Counted from the stretch's first letter, positions 40,283-49,630 are shown. The stretch: 53,827 nt of DNA from Rhizobium sp. Q54 (GCA_945861155.1 CAMATN010000016.1:1-53827); one strand, 5' to 3'. The notes: generated from the letters alone by a model not told the origin. Made by a program: numbers and translations.

Positions 40283-42742
40283 TTACGCGTCGTCGTCCGG
40301 GAAGATGATCGGCTCCGGCGCCAGCTCTCGCGGAGGCAGCTCCAGTTCCACACCGCCGAACGGCGCGAACAGGCGGCGGATCAACTCCGCCAGATTGGGT
40401 TCACGATCCCCAGCCGCATCCTGCATCGCTTTCCAGATGCGGTCGCTCGTTGTCGGCATCTCGATATGCGTCACCCCGAGCGGGGCCAGCGCATCGAGGA
40501 CCGCGTTGACGACGACCGGCAGCGCGCCGACCGTGCCGGCTTCGCCGGCGCCCTTGGCGCCAAGCGGGTTGAGCTTGGTCGGCGACGGGTTGCTTTCGAC
40601 CTTGATGTCGGGAAAATCCTCGGCGCGTGGCATCGCGTAATCCATGAAGCTGCCGGTCAGCATCTGGCCGCTTGCGCGGTCGTAGACGATTTGCTCCATG
40701 ACCGCCTGCCCGAGCCCCTGCGCCACGCCGCCGTGGATCTGGCCCTTCAGGCCGATCGGGTTGACGACGGTCCCGACATCGTCGACGACGACATAGCTGA
40801 CGATCGCGAGTTCGCCGGTATCGGCGTCGATCTCGACCTCGCACACATGGCTGCCGTTGGGATAGGTCGTGTCGGCGGGCGCAAAGGTGCCGGTCTCGTA
40901 GAGCCCGCCTTCGAGCCCCGGCGGCAGCCGCCCGGCCTGGAACGCGGCCTTCGCGATCTCGACCAGCGTGATATGCCGGTCGGTGCCGGCGACCGCGAAA
41001 CTGCCCCCGGTATCGCTGACGGCGAATTCGATGTCGGCGTCGGCCGCTTCGAGTAGATGGGCGGCAATGCGGCGCCCCTTGGCGATGATCTTGTCGGCCG
41101 CCATCCATAAGGCCGAACCACCGATCACGGTCGAGCGCGAGCCGTTGGTGCCGATGCCGAAGGCGACCCGGTCGGTATCGCCGTCGATGTACTGCACCTG
41201 TTCGGGGTCGATGCCGAGGCGCTCGTAGAGGATTTGCTTGAACACGGTCTCGTGGCCCTGGCCCTGGTTCTTGCTGCCCATCAACAGCATGACGTTGCCG
41301 CTTGGGTGAAAGCGGATCTCAGCGAATTCCTGGCCGGGCGAGGCGGCTTTCTCGATCGGGTTGGCGATGGCGATGCCGCGCAACTTGCCGCGCCGGCGCG
41401 ACTCGTCGCGGCGCGCCGCAAAACCCTGCCAATCGGCCAGCGCCAGCGCCTTTTGCTGGTTGGCCGGGAAATCGCCGCTGTCGTAATTGAGCGCGAGCGC
41501 GGTTCGGTACGGGATCTTGGCGGGCGGGATCAGGTTGATCCGGCGCAATTCGACCCGGTCCAGCCCCAGTTCGCGCGCCGCATCGTCGATCAGGCGCTCG
41601 ATGACGTAAGTCGCCTCGGGCCGGCCGGCGCCGCGATAGGGGGCGGTGCCGTTGGTGTTGGCCATGACCGCCAGCACCGCGACATGCGCCGCCGGGATGT
41701 CGTAGACCCCGGTCAGAGTGCCGACATTGCTGAAGGTGGAGAGCAGGTTGCGCTCCGACGAGATATAGGCGCCGACATTGGCCGAGGTCCTGACGCTTAG
41801 CCCGAGAAACCGGCCATCCCGATCGAGCGCCAACTCCGCATCGCTGACATTGTCGCGGGCATGCTCGTCGGCGAGCACCGCTTCGCTGCGCTCGCAACTC
41901 CATTTGACCGGCCGGCGCAGACGCTTCGCGGCGAACAGCACGAGCCGGTGCTCGGAATATTGCCAGCCCTTGGTGCCGAACCCGCCGCCGACATCGCCGG
42001 CGATCACCCGGATGCGGCTTTCCGGGATCTTGAAGATGCGGGTCGCGAGCGCCTGTCGCACCCGGTGCGGGTATTGCACGTCGGCATAGAGCGTATAGCG
42101 GTCCTCGCCCGCGTCCCACACCCCGATCGCGCCGCGCGGCTCCATGAAATGGGCGTAGACCCGGCTGATCACGTAGCGCCGCTTGACGACATGCGCGGCA
42201 CCGGCGAACGCCGCCGCGGTCGCCGCCTTGTCGCCGCTCTCGAACAAATTCGAGATGTTGTCCGGGCACTCGTCCCAGACGGCGTGCTTGCCGGCGGCGG
42301 CCTCGGCGGTGTCGGTGACCGCGGGCAGGATCTCGTAATCGATGTCGATCAGTTCGGCGGCATCGCGGGCCTGCGCCAGCGTTTCGGCGACGACGAAGGC
42401 GACCGGCTCGCCGACATGGCGCACCCGCTCCTGGGCGAGGCCAAGATGGGCGCGGGCGAACATCGGCGAACCGTCCGGCCGCTTGCGCTGAAAGGGCACG
42501 CCCATCGTGCCGAGCCCGGCGGCGGCGAGGTCGTCCCCGGTATAGATCGCCAGCACGCAAGGCGCCGCCTGGGCCGCCGCGAGGTCGATCGCGCGGATGC
42601 GGGCATGGGCATGCGGCGAGCGCAGCACCACGCCGTGGCCCTGGCCGAGCTGGTTGACATCGTTCTGGAAGCGGCCGTTGCCGCATAACAGGCGCTTGTC
42701 CTCGAAGCGCCGCACCGGCTGCCCGATCCCGAACTGGCCCAT
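40283..42742 (-). CDS. Xanthine dehydrogenase/CoxL-family molybdopterin-binding large subunit
   Basis: This is the second molybdenum hydroxylase large subunit of the window (819 residues). It starts MGQFGIGQPVRRFEDKRLLCG, followed by GDVGGGFGTKGW and PYRGAGRPEA cofactor loops, MGSKNQGQGHETVFKQ and the catalytic glutamate in GAKGAGEAGT. I chose the ATG at 42742, with GGAGG five bases upstream (an ATG one codon earlier is too close to it). The frame is open much further upstream but crosses a repeat and does not look like this protein. As with the copy at 4876 the FAD and 2Fe-2S subunits are absent nearby. It probably shares an operon with the amidohydrolase. Confidence 0.92.
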   Translation of the reverse strand: MGQFGIGQPVRRFEDKRLLCGNGRFQNDVNQLGQGHGVVLRSPHAHARIRAIDLAAAQAAPCVLAIYTGDDLAAAGLGTMGVPFQRKRPDGSPMFARAHLGLAQERVRHVGEPVAFVVAETLAQARDAAELIDIDYEILPAVTDTAEAAAGKHAVWDECPDNISNLFESGDKAATAAAFAGAAHVVKRRYVISRVYAHFMEPRGAIGVWDAGEDRYTLYADVQYPHRVRQALATRIFKIPESRIRVIAGDVGGGFGTKGWQYSEHRLVLFAAKRLRRPVKWSCERSEAVLADEHARDNVSDAELALDRDGRFLGLSVRTSANVGAYISSERNLLSTFSNVGTLTGVYDIPAAHVAVLAVMANTNGTAPYRGAGRPEATYVIERLIDDAARELGLDRVELRRINLIPPAKIPYRTALALNYDSGDFPANQQKALALADWQGFAARRDESRRRGKLRGIAIANPIEKAASPGQEFAEIRFHPSGNVMLLMGSKNQGQGHETVFKQILYERLGIDPEQVQYIDGDTDRVAFGIGTNGSRSTVIGGSALWMAADKIIAKGRRIAAHLLEAADADIEFAVSDTGGSFAVAGTDRHITLVEIAKAAFQAGRLPPGLEGGLYETGTFAPADTTYPNGSHVCEVEIDADTGELAIVSYVVVDDVGTVVNPIGLKGQIHGGVAQGLGQAVMEQIVYDRASGQMLTGSFMDYAMPRAEDFPDIKVESNPSPTKLNPLGAKGAGEAGTVGALPVVVNAVLDALAPLGVTHIEMPTTSDRIWKAMQDAAGDREPNLAELIRRLFAPFGGVELELPPRELAPEPIIFPDDDA

Positions 42743-42889
42743 CATACCCTCCGTGTCGTCCCGGCGGCGGCCGGGACCCATCGTGCCGCAGGGCTCTACC
42801 CTGACGGACAGCCCCCGCCGATCATGCCCAACTGCGCACTCCGCGCCAGCGGAAAGGTGAATCCCGCCTTTGTCCGGCATCGCCGGATT

Positions 42890-42975
42890 GTCATTGCGAG
42901 GAGTGAGGCAACGAAGCAATCTCGGCGACGTGGCGCACCGATGGCACGAGATTGCTTCGCTGCGCTCGCAATGAC
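42890..42975. repeat. Dispersed palindrome, GTCATTGCG family (copy 3)
   Basis: The ends GTCATTGCGAGGAG and CGCTCGCAATGAC with an inner AAGCAATCTCG/CGAGATTGCTTCG pair match the copies at 19148 and 21278. It fills the divergent gap between the molybdenum hydroxylase and the hydrolase gene. Confidence 0.85.
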
Positions 42976-42996
42976 GGCACGCGGCGAGGGGGCGGG

Positions 42997-43773
42997 ATGG
43001 AACGCATCGATATCGGGGGCATCGCGGTCGAGACCGAGATCGTCGGCACCGGGCCGCCGCTCCTATTTCTGCATGGCGGCGATTATGTCGCGCAGAACCG
43101 GGCCTGCCTCGATCGCCTGGCGCGCCGCTTTCGCGTCGTTGCGCCGCGTCATCCCGGCTTTGGCGCGACGCCGCGCCCGGCATGGTTCCGCACCGTGCAC
43201 GACATCGCCTATCTCTATCTCGACCTGCTCGACCGCCTCGATCTGAATGACGCGACGCTGGTCGGCCATTCGTTCGGCGGCTGGGTCGCGCTCGAAATGG
43301 CGGTGCGGTCGCAGGCGCGGCTCGGCCGCCTCGTGCTGATCGACTCGCTCGGGATCAAGACCGGCGGCCGCGAGGAGCGCGACATCGCCGACATCTACGC
43401 CTTGCCGGCCGAGGAGGTGCTGCGCCGCAGCTTTGTCGACCCGGCCGGCGCGGTGCCCGATTACGCGGTGCTTGGCGATGCCGAGCTGCTGGCGATCGCA
43501 CGTGACCGCGAGGCGACCGCGCTGTACGGCTGGAAGCCCTACATGCACGACCCGGCGCTGGTGCATTGGCTGCACCGCATCACCTGCCCGGCTCTGGTGC
43601 TATGGGGCGACCAGGACGGCATCGCCGCACCCGCCTATGGCGAGCGACTTGCCGCCGCGCTGCCCGGCGCAAGTTTCGAGCGCGTTGCCGGCGCGGCGCA
43701 CTACCCGCAGATCGAGCAGCCCGATGCGGTCGCCGCGGCGATTGAAGCCTTTGCCCAGGAGAAACGGCCATGA
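42997..43773 (+). CDS. Alpha/beta hydrolase (second copy of a paired module)
   Basis: The 258-residue enzyme has LFLHGGDYV, the nucleophile elbow VGHSFGGW, an acid in WGDQDGIAAPAYG and the histidine AAHYPQIEQP. It shares GGREERDI and many other positions with the hydrolase at 19213. Its stop overlaps the LLM start (ATGA), so the pair is coupled as in the other module but with the gene order reversed. The start has a G-rich site upstream. Substrate unknown. Confidence 0.9.
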   Translation: MERIDIGGIAVETEIVGTGPPLLFLHGGDYVAQNRACLDRLARRFRVVAPRHPGFGATPRPAWFRTVHDIAYLYLDLLDRLDLNDATLVGHSFGGWVALEMAVRSQARLGRLVLIDSLGIKTGGREERDIADIYALPAEEVLRRSFVDPAGAVPDYAVLGDAELLAIARDREATALYGWKPYMHDPALVHWLHRITCPALVLWGDQDGIAAPAYGERLAAALPGASFERVAGAAHYPQIEQPDAVAAAIEAFAQEKRP

Positions 43774-44972
43774 CAGCGAACGGCATGCAGGCCAAAGGGA
43801 TGAAGGTCTGGCATTTCAGCGAGATGGCCTATCACCCGGCGTGGGAGCACCTCGGCGATTCCTACCGGGTCACGATCCCGAGCCGCCTGTTCGACCCGAA
43901 AATCGGCGCCGATCTCTACCACCGCTATCTCGACGAATGGGCGCTGTGCGACGAGCTCGGCATCAACATCATGACCAACGAGCACCACGCGACGGCGACC
44001 TGCGCCGATTCGGTATGCACGATCCCGATGGCGATCCTCGCGCGCGAAACCAAAAAGGTGCGCCTCCTCGCCCTCGGCATGCCGATCGGCAACCGCAACG
44101 ACCCAATCCGGGTCGCCGAGGAATATTCGATGATCGACGTCATTTCGCGCGGCCGGCTTGATATGGGGTTCGTCAAGGGCGTGCCGTTCGAGATTTCGCC
44201 CGCCAACACCAACCCGGCCGACCTGACCGAGCGCTTCTGGGAGGCGCACGATCTGATCCTCAAGGCGATGACCAGCCATGACGGCCCGTTCAACTGGGAG
44301 GGCACGCATTTCCAGTACCGCTCGGTCAATGTCTGGCCGCGTCCCTACCAGCAGCCGCACCCGCCGGTGTGGACGCCGGTCGGCAGCGCCGGCAGCGCGA
44401 GCGAGGCGGCGGCGCGCGGCATCACGATCGGCGTGCTGAACACCGGATGGGCCCGTACCCCGGCGATTTTCGAGGCCTACCGCAGCAAGGCGCGCGATGT
44501 CGGCCGCGAGCCGAGGCTCGACAAACTGGCCTACATGGCGCTGATCGGGGTCGGTCGGACCCGCGAGGAAGGCTGGCGCCGCGCCGACCAGATCCTCGAC
44601 TACAGCCGCACCTCGGGCAATGTCGCGCCGCAATTCGCCAGCCCGCCGGGCTATGTCCCGGCCGCCGGCGCCGCGCAGATGCTGAAAGGCGGCGGCGCCA
44701 TGGCCGCACGCGCAACCCGCGTCCAAACCAAGGACGGCCACCCGATCAACCCGCGCACGATGACGGTGGAGCAGGCGATCGACGCCGGCCTATCCTTCGC
44801 CGGCACACCCGACGATGTGTGGGACCAGCTGAAGGCGTTCTACGACCACGTCGGCGGCTTCGGCCACCTCTTGATGATGGGCCAAGGCGGCCACATCAGC
44901 CACGAAGACACCGTCGACAACCTGACGATGTTCAGCAAGGAGGTGCTGCCGAGGTTGGCGGAGCTGGGGTGA
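43770..44972 (+). CDS. LLM-class flavin-dependent oxidoreductase (second copy of a paired module)
   Basis: The 400-residue flavin monooxygenase has NEHHATATCADSV, RVAEEYSMIDVISRGRLDMGFVKG and WPRPYQQPHPPVW, all parallel to the copy at 20040. A longer loop near residues 295-325 (GGGAMAARATRVQTKDGH) sets it apart. AGGAGAAACGGCC precedes the ATG, and the overlap with the hydrolase stop shows coupling. A cognate FMN reductase is not in the window. Confidence 0.9.
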   Translation: MTANGMQAKGMKVWHFSEMAYHPAWEHLGDSYRVTIPSRLFDPKIGADLYHRYLDEWALCDELGINIMTNEHHATATCADSVCTIPMAILARETKKVRLLALGMPIGNRNDPIRVAEEYSMIDVISRGRLDMGFVKGVPFEISPANTNPADLTERFWEAHDLILKAMTSHDGPFNWEGTHFQYRSVNVWPRPYQQPHPPVWTPVGSAGSASEAAARGITIGVLNTGWARTPAIFEAYRSKARDVGREPRLDKLAYMALIGVGRTREEGWRRADQILDYSRTSGNVAPQFASPPGYVPAAGAAQMLKGGGAMAARATRVQTKDGHPINPRTMTVEQAIDAGLSFAGTPDDVWDQLKAFYDHVGGFGHLLMMGQGGHISHEDTVDNLTMFSKEVLPRLAELG

Positions 44973-45272
44973 CTGCGTAGGGCAGGTGAGCGAGGCGTAA
45001 CCCGCCATTGCCGATGTCAGTAGGTTTCGGCGGATTTCGCGTTGCTGTATCCGCCTTACGGGTTCCCTCGCTACGCTACGGCCTCAAAGACCCGGGCGGA
45101 AACGGGCTGCCGGCTGGGCTCGGCCCGCCAGAATAGCCCGACAGACCAAGCCTTGCCGAGATAGGAGGGCGGGTGAGCGAAGCGTCACCCGCCAGCATTC
45201 GCCGCCACCCGCGGAAATCGGCGGAATACGCTTCGCTCTTCCGCCCTGCGGGCTGTCAAATGGACGCCCGTC
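44973..45272. repeat. Intergenic repeat region (GGTGAGCGAAGCGTAACCCGCC type)
   Basis: This gene-free stretch of about 300 bases has two copies of a GGTGAGCGAxGCGTxACCCGCCA unit, at about 44988-45008 and 45172-45194. Each is followed by related CCGGCGGAAATCGGCGGA/TTTCGGCGGATT and GCTTCGCTCTTCCGCC segments. The pattern is a degenerate dispersed repeat seen in many proteobacteria. I see no gene or RNA in it. Confidence 0.6.
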
Positions 45273-46034
45273 TTATTGCGCCGCCGCCCGCATCGGCACG
45301 TGCGACTTCAGGAAGCTGCGCACCTTGTTGATGATACGCTGCCTCAGCTCCTCGGGCTCCCGCCACGGGAAGACCGTGATCTCGTAGTTCGGCGCCAGCG
45401 AAGCGACGTCGATCGAGGTCTGCAGCGGATGCGACGGCGTGTCGTCCGGCAGCACCAGGATCGGGGTGCGGCAGTTCTTGATGAACTCCCGCGGCACGCT
45501 GTAGAGAAAATCGGGCTGCTCGCGCCACAGGCTGTGGAAATACTTATCGATCGCGTCCTGCGGCACGTCGGGGCGGCGCTTCTTGAAATCGGGCAGCCAA
45601 TTATCGGTGCTGTGCCGGTACATGACATCCGGGTCTTCCGGCCGGTAACCGACGGTCTGGTGGAAGACCGCCGCGACGACCCGCTCGGGCGCGCGCTGCA
45701 AGAGCTTGCCGGCGAAGCAGCCGCCGATGCAGTAGCCCATGAAGAAGAACTCGCGGATGCCCAGGTGGTCGATCAGCCCGAGCTGGTCGTCGGCGAAGGC
45801 GTCCCAGGCGTTCTCGGTCGGCACCGGGCCGGTCGACTCGCCGCCATTGGCGTTGCGCTGGTCCATCGTGATAACGCGGAAGTCGTTTTTGAATTCTTCC
45901 ATCGCGTTGATGGCGGCGGTCGGCCAATTGCTGACCCGGGAGTTCAAGCCGCCGCCGGGGGTGACCAGCAGCGGGAAGCCTGAGCCGGCCTCCTCGTAGC
46001 GGATGCGGATTTCGCCTTTTTGGTAGAACGGCAT
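45273..46034 (-). CDS. Alpha/beta hydrolase with Cys at the nucleophile position
   Basis: The 253-residue protein starts MPFYQKGEIRIRYEEAG after a clean AAGGAGAAACGCG site. It has LLVTPGGGLNS, ITMDQRNANGGES and the nucleophile elbow GYCIGGC. The nucleophile is therefore Cys, as in dienelactone hydrolases, not Ser. LPDDTPSHP probably holds the acid and histidine, in unusually close spacing. The substrate is unknown; the family is annotated as alpha/beta hydrolase. It is divergent from the NHL-propeller gene. Confidence 0.85.
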   Translation of the reverse strand: MPFYQKGEIRIRYEEAGSGFPLLVTPGGGLNSRVSNWPTAAINAMEEFKNDFRVITMDQRNANGGESTGPVPTENAWDAFADDQLGLIDHLGIREFFFMGYCIGGCFAGKLLQRAPERVVAAVFHQTVGYRPEDPDVMYRHSTDNWLPDFKKRRPDVPQDAIDKYFHSLWREQPDFLYSVPREFIKNCRTPILVLPDDTPSHPLQTSIDVASLAPNYEITVFPWREPEELRQRIINKVRSFLKSHVPMRAAAQ

Positions 46035-46231
46035 CGCGTTTCTCCTTGCCCAGCCGGATTTCCGGAAGCTTTCCGTCAAGGATTTCAGCCCAATTTTCGG
46101 ATCTGCTCAACCCCTGTCGCGGGACCGGGGGCGAAACCTGGGGCGGGACCGGCCGGCGGCGATCGAATTTCGTTGCGGCGGGCCTCGCGGAGACCGAAAA
46201 TTCAATTCGTTTTTCCGGGAGGACGACAGCG

Positions 46232-47107
46232 ATGACACAGGTCGGCGGGGGCAAATATGCCTACGAGCTGGTCCGCGATTTCTTCAAATTGCCGGGCGGC
46301 GAAACGTTCGGGATGATCAGCAGGGTGGCGACCGATTCGCAGGACCGCGTCTACGTATTCCAGCGCAAAGATCCGCCGGTGGTGGTATTCGACCGCGCGG
46401 GGAATTATCTGGGCGCCTGGGGCAGCGGCGAGATCACGGACCCGCACGGTCTGAAAATCGTCGACGATGTCGTTTACACGACCGATCGCACCGACTCGGT
46501 CGCGAAGTCGTTCACGCTGGACGGCAAGCCCCTGTTGGAGCTCGGAACGCCGGGCGTTCATTCCGATACGGGGTGCGAAGGGCCGCCGTGGCTGGCTGTG
46601 CGTGCGGCGGGACCGTTCAATCATCCGACCGAGATGATTTCCCACCCCAACGGCGACATCTACGTGACCGACGGCTATCGCAACGCCCGCGTGCACCGGT
46701 TTACATCAGACGGCCGGCTCGTCAAATCGTGGGGTGCGCCCGGCAAGGCGGAGGGCGAGTTCCACCTGCCTCACAGCATCGCGATCGACCCAGAGGGCAA
46801 GCTCTACGTGGCCGACCGGGCGAACAAGCGCATCCAGATATTCTCAGCCGACGGCGATTTTCTCGGCCTGTGGACCGGCATGGGCGGGCCGAACGACATC
46901 ACCCGCGGCAAGGACGGCAATTTCTACATTGCCGAGCAGGAAGACGGCGACAAGCCGGCTTATGTCTGCGTACGCGATGGACAAGGAACGGTGCTCGCCC
47001 GCATGGAGAGCCGCCATGTCCACGGCGTGGGCGTCGATTCGCGCGGCGATATTTACGCCGGACTGACCCAGGACCGCAGCGTCGACAAGTTCGTGCGAAC
47101 CCGCTGA
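46232..47107 (+). CDS. NHL-repeat six-bladed beta-propeller protein
   Basis: The 291-residue protein contains repeated NHL-type blades. Examples are FNHPTEMISHPNGDIYVTDGYRNARVHRFTSDG and FHLPHSIAIDPEGKLYVADRANKRIQIFSADGD. It resembles the peptidyl-alpha-hydroxyglycine lyase/SMP-30 propeller group. No signal peptide is evident, so it is probably cytoplasmic. The ATG follows GGGAGGACG. It may act as a lactonase or lyase, but no catalytic set can be assigned. It lies in an apparent operon with the AtzH-like gene. Confidence 0.88.
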   Translation: MTQVGGGKYAYELVRDFFKLPGGETFGMISRVATDSQDRVYVFQRKDPPVVVFDRAGNYLGAWGSGEITDPHGLKIVDDVVYTTDRTDSVAKSFTLDGKPLLELGTPGVHSDTGCEGPPWLAVRAAGPFNHPTEMISHPNGDIYVTDGYRNARVHRFTSDGRLVKSWGAPGKAEGEFHLPHSIAIDPEGKLYVADRANKRIQIFSADGDFLGLWTGMGGPNDITRGKDGNFYIAEQEDGDKPAYVCVRDGQGTVLARMESRHVHGVGVDSRGDIYAGLTQDRSVDKFVRTR

Positions 47108-47134
47108 TCACCAACGCAACAGTGAGACGCTGAT

Positions 47135-47515
47135 TTGACCGAACCCGAGATCAACATCCCGGAAATCGTCGCCGAGGTGAATGCGGCGTTCCGGCGTTAC
47201 GAGGCGGCGCTTAACACCAATGACGTGACGGTGCTCGACGCGACGTTTCGCGACGCATCCTATACGACCCGCTACGGCCTCGCCGAGAATCTCTACGGTT
47301 TCGCCCAGATCGCCGCCTTCCGTTCGGCCCGCACGGCGCCCGGCTCGCGCACGATCTCAAATACGGTGATCACCACCTTCGGCCGGGATTTCGCGACGGC
47401 CAGCACCGAATTCCGCCGCGGCAATAACCCGCGCGTCGGACGCCAGATGCAGAGCTGGGTGCGCTTTGCGGAGGGCTGGCGGGTTGTCGCGGCGCATGTA
47501 AGTTGGATGGACTGA
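47135..47515 (+). CDS. AtzH-like (DUF3225) NTF2-fold protein
   Basis: The 126-residue product contains INIPEIVAEVNAAFRRYEAALNTNDVTVLDATF, then SRTISNTVITTFGRDFATASTEFRRG and VRFAEGWRVVAAHVSWMD. This is the AtzH-like/HpxZ pattern. Related proteins act in cyanuric-acid or oxalurate/purine breakdown operons. The start is TTG at 47135, with GTGAG upstream. It follows the NHL gene by 27 bases on the same strand. Confidence 0.85.
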   Translation: MTEPEINIPEIVAEVNAAFRRYEAALNTNDVTVLDATFRDASYTTRYGLAENLYGFAQIAAFRSARTAPGSRTISNTVITTFGRDFATASTEFRRGNNPRVGRQMQSWVRFAEGWRVVAAHVSWMD

Positions 47516-47650
47516 CGCCTCGCGTGCGCCGGTAGCCTGCCGCGAGCGAATTTCGCAAAACGTTAATGGCGTCGCCGGCAAACTCGGCATGGCCGAGTTT
47601 CCATCATCACGACGGCCGGAATCGTTCCACTCTGCATTCGTAGGCATGCC

Positions 47651-48040
47651 ATGAAGTTCATCGATTCCCTCAAGGAATTACTCATTGTGTACGCGGCGCT
47701 GGTGTTGATCTGTGCGGCCGCGTTTGCCCATTTTGAGCAAACGACATATCTTAATGGTATCTGGTGGGCGTGCGTCACTGCCTTGACCGTCGGCTATGGC
47801 GATATGTTTCCAGCGACCGCGGGCGGCAAGGTCATCGCGGTCTTGCTTATGCACGCCTCCGTTCTTTTTATCTTGCCGCTGATCATCGGGAACATCTGCT
47901 CGTTCTGCATGAAGACCCAGAACGAGTTCACCCACCACGAACAGGAGGACATCAAGGCGGCTTTGCAACGCCTGGAAAACCGCCTGAACGCGATTGCCGA
48001 CAAGCAGGATGCCGACGACCCCGCGGTCCAGCATCCGTGA
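47651..48040 (+). CDS. Small two-helix potassium channel
   Basis: The 129-residue protein has one membrane helix (LLIVYAALVLICAAAFAHF), a pore helix with the selectivity filter TVGYGD near residues 45-50, and a second membrane helix (VIAVLLMHASVLFILPLII). The short C-terminus ends in a coiled coil (IKAALQRLENRLNAIA). Four copies would form a K+-selective pore. It has no RCK or cyclic-nucleotide domain in this frame. It stands alone, tail to tail with the solute-binding protein. Confidence 0.9.
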   Translation: MKFIDSLKELLIVYAALVLICAAAFAHFEQTTYLNGIWWACVTALTVGYGDMFPATAGGKVIAVLLMHASVLFILPLIIGNICSFCMKTQNEFTHHEQEDIKAALQRLENRLNAIADKQDADDPAVQHP

Positions 48041-48058
48041 CGCTCGCGATGCGCGCGC

Positions 48059-49630
48059 TCAAGGCCGCTTCAGCCGGACATCCTCGAGCGGCGCCGCCCA
48101 GGGGAAGGCGTCGATCTTCATCAGCGAGACCTCCTCGACGCGCGGTCCGACGCCGGTCGCCCAGAAATAATCGTAGATCGGCGCGAACCGCGTCCGCTCG
48201 TGCAGGGTTTTCTGGATCTGGTGCAGCATTACCTCGCGCTTCGCCGGGTCTATTTCGATGAGCTGCTTCTGATAGAGTTCATCGATCTCGGGCCAGCCGC
48301 CATAGGCGTAGCTGCCGCTGCTCGGCACATTCTCCGCCATGCGGGTCGAGGCGTTGCCAAAAATCGCGATCGTGCAGAAGCACACCCCCTTGAGCTTCTT
48401 TCCCTGGAACGCCGAGAAGAACGCGGCTCGCTCCATCGTCCGCAGCTTCATCCTGATGCCGATGCCGCCGAGATAATTGACGGCCGCCTCGCCGACGGAG
48501 AAATACGGCGGTATCGGCGTCAGGTCGCCGCCGTCGAACCCGTTGGGATACCCCGCCTCGGCGAGCAGCTTCTTCGCCTGCGCCGGATCGTAGGGGTCGG
48601 GCTCGATCGGAAGCCCGTATTCCATGCCTTTCAGAATGATGTTGCCGTTCGGCGTTGAGGCGCCAAGCGTCTCGGCTTCGCTGAGCGCCTTGCGGTCGAT
48701 CGCCAGGCTCGCCGCCTTGCGTACGCGCGGGTCGGCCCACGGCGATTTCGGGTCCCACATATCGAAGAAGTCGAGATGATGGGTGCCGATGCCGCCGGAG
48801 AAGGCGAGCTTCAGTTCGGGGTCGTTTTTGATCGACTGGCCGAGCTGCCCTTCCAACAGGTAGGCGACATCGACTTCGCCCCGTTTCAGCATCGCGAGCC
48901 GGGTCGTGCTGTCCGGGACGCTCTGGAACACCAGGCGCTTGACCGACGGCGCCTTGCGCCAATAGTCCTCGTTCGCCTCCATTATGAGTTCGATGCCCGG
49001 CCTCATGCTGACGAATTTGTAGGGGCCGAGACCGATCGGATGCTTTCTAAAGGCGTCCGCGCCGATTTTCTCGAAATGGTTCTTCGGGGTGATCCAGCCG
49101 GCGGCGCTCCACAGCGTGCCATAGACCGGCATGAAATCGGGCCACGGCTCATTCAGCACGAACTGCACCGTGTGGGGATCGATGACGACCACCTCCTTGA
49201 CCTTCTGCTTGAGCTGCGCCCCCTTCGCGCGCTCGAAGCTGAACTTGACGTCGTCGGCGGTGAAGGGGTCGCCGTTGTGGAATTTGGGGCCCTTGCGCAA
49301 TTTGAATTCGTAGACCCGCTTGTCCGGGCTCTCCGTCCAGGATTCGGCGAGGCTCGGCGCCATCCGGTTTCCGGGCATCGGCTTGACCAGAGCGTCATGC
49401 AGCGCATACAGCATCCAGAACGGCGTCAGGTTTCCCGGCCCCGTCTCCCCCGGATCGAGCCAGGCCGGCAGGATGGTCACGTACAGCGCAAACCGCATCT
49501 CGCCTTCAGGTTTGGCCTGGGCGGGTTTGGCCTGGGCGGGTTCGGTTTGCGCCGCCGCGGAAGCAGCACCGGCAACGGACAGGGCCAAGCAGAGGATCGC
49601 GGCGGAGGCACGCTTCTGCCATATGCTCAT
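48059..49630 (-). CDS. ABC transporter substrate-binding protein, family 5 (peptide/nickel type)
   Basis: The 523-residue precursor has a signal peptide (MSIWQKRASAAILCLALSVAGA, cleavage near AAAQT). A repeated QAKPAQAKP linker comes from tandem DNA repeats near 49513-49550. The mature domain has the family 5 pattern: LAESWTESPDKRVYEFKLRKGPKFHNGDPFTADDVKFSFERAKG and IDPHTVQFVLNEPWPDF. It would bind peptides or other solutes in the periplasm. No permease or ATPase genes are nearby, so it depends on a transporter encoded elsewhere. Confidence 0.93.
   Translation of the reverse strand: MSIWQKRASAAILCLALSVAGAASAAAQTEPAQAKPAQAKPEGEMRFALYVTILPAWLDPGETGPGNLTPFWMLYALHDALVKPMPGNRMAPSLAESWTESPDKRVYEFKLRKGPKFHNGDPFTADDVKFSFERAKGAQLKQKVKEVVVIDPHTVQFVLNEPWPDFMPVYGTLWSAAGWITPKNHFEKIGADAFRKHPIGLGPYKFVSMRPGIELIMEANEDYWRKAPSVKRLVFQSVPDSTTRLAMLKRGEVDVAYLLEGQLGQSIKNDPELKLAFSGGIGTHHLDFFDMWDPKSPWADPRVRKAASLAIDRKALSEAETLGASTPNGNIILKGMEYGLPIEPDPYDPAQAKKLLAEAGYPNGFDGGDLTPIPPYFSVGEAAVNYLGGIGIRMKLRTMERAAFFSAFQGKKLKGVCFCTIAIFGNASTRMAENVPSSGSYAYGGWPEIDELYQKQLIEIDPAKREVMLHQIQKTLHERTRFAPIYDYFWATGVGPRVEEVSLMKIDAFPWAAPLEDVRLKRP

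Noticed and set aside
42743-43183. Long N-terminal extension of the second molybdenum hydroxylase
   Set aside because: It runs through a dispersed repeat and opposite the hydrolase gene; the family N-terminus and GGAGG site mark 42742.
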